A stretch of 5,176 nt of DNA, taken from assembly GCA_031257595.1 (NCBI GenBank), contig JAIROH010000019.1, positions 1 to 5,176 of the forward strand, given 5' to 3'. Positions 4,972-5,176 of this stretch are shown piece after piece. This DNA is from Treponema sp. (lineage in GTDB: Bacteria > Spirochaetota > Spirochaetia > Treponematales > Breznakiellaceae). A model generated the notes under the pieces. The model saw only the letters and a program-made list of their open reading frames with translations, ran no database searches and was not told where the DNA came from. The translations under genes and the position numbers were made by a program. Within the stretch, counting starts at the first letter, position 1; each line of letters starts with the position of its first letter.

Positions 4972-5176
4972 GTGACCAAGTCCTTTGAATTTCTTGTGGA
5001 AGTCGCCAGACACTATTACTTTGACTCGATGTCGCAGTCGGAAATAGCCGCGCTTTACAAAATTTCAAGGCCCACCGTCGCCGGTATTCTAAAAGAGTGC
5101 AGGGAAAAAGGGGTAGTCGAGATACGGATCAACGACAGTTCTCCGTTTTCCTCCGAACCGGGAAAAAAACTTTCCG
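4972..5176 (+). CDS. SorC/DeoR-type transcriptional regulator, N-terminal part (3' partial)
   Basis: The first 68 codons are visible and the gene runs off the right edge. The sequence follows the N-terminal pattern of SorC-family sugar-binding regulators. A helix FLVEVARHYYFDSMSQ (7-22) leads into the helix-turn-helix QSEIAALYKISRPTVAGILKE (about 22-42), followed by the wing-like GVVEIRIND (47-55). The recognition helix is near SRPTVAGILKE. Full members of the family are about 310-340 residues, with a C-terminal effector domain that binds phosphorylated sugars or related metabolites; that domain is outside this window. The gene starts 16 bp after E3 on the same strand with no terminator between, so it is probably co-transcribed. 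It is a good candidate regulator of the operon. That is inference: many acetoin operons use the unrelated sigma-54 activator AcoR. A different HTH family with a similar N-terminus is possible but less likely. Confidence 0.8.
   Translation, partial: MTKSFEFLVEVARHYYFDSMSQSEIAALYKISRPTVAGILKECREKGVVEIRINDSSPFSSEPGKKLS

Noticed and set aside
1..5176. CRISPR array, tRNA/rRNA, phage or toxin-antitoxin genes
   Set aside because: No regularly spaced direct repeats, no tRNA-like cloverleaf and no such protein motifs were seen on either strand.

Overview
The window carries most of an operon for a thiamine-diphosphate-dependent 2-oxo-acid/acetoin dehydrogenase multienzyme complex, all on the + strand. 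In order it holds E1 alpha (5' end cut by the window edge), E1 beta, E2 (lipoyl acyltransferase), a 273-bp AT-rich spacer, E3 (dihydrolipoamide dehydrogenase), and the first 68 codons of a SorC-type transcriptional regulator. The E1 subunits look more like the acetoin dehydrogenase branch (AcoA/AcoB) than classical pyruvate dehydrogenase. The main clues are the THRGH and YRWMGHSKSD motifs in E1 alpha and the AEQHSQSPEAW and PSTPYDAKGLLKA stretches in E1 beta. The substrate is not proven by sequence.

Layout: 1-924 E1 alpha; 934-1914 E1 beta; 1923-3257 E2; 3258-3530 spacer; 3531-4955 E3; 4972-5176 regulator, running off the right edge. The three E1/E2 genes are packed tightly. Each TAG stop overlaps the next Shine-Dalgarno (TAGGAG), which fits translational coupling. 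E3 and the regulator are 16 bp apart with no terminator between them, so the regulator is probably co-transcribed with the complex.

How the genes work together: E1 (alpha2beta2, ThDP) cleaves the substrate and passes the acyl group to the lipoyl lysine of E2. E2 transfers it to CoA. E3 reoxidises the dihydrolipoyl group with FAD and NAD+. For acetoin the products would be acetaldehyde, acetyl-CoA and NADH. E2 appears to carry two tandem peripheral-subunit-binding domains, which is not the most common layout.

The least ordinary part is the spacer between E2 and E3. It contains a nested inverted repeat with 9-nt periodicity, a short ORF with its own Shine-Dalgarno, a GC hairpin just before the E3 ribosome binding site, and a possible 8-bp flanking direct repeat. 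It looks like a small inserted or degenerate repeat element rather than a normal gene.

Organism: a bacterium of moderate GC (about 53% in a coding sample I counted) with strong Shine-Dalgarno sites. Protein flavour and codon use (many CTT, TTT, GCC and GGC codons) would fit a termite-gut Treponema-like spirochaete or a Clostridia-type anaerobe. This is an impression from the sequence and not a firm assignment. No RNA genes, CRISPR array, recognisable transposase or rho-independent terminator was seen.
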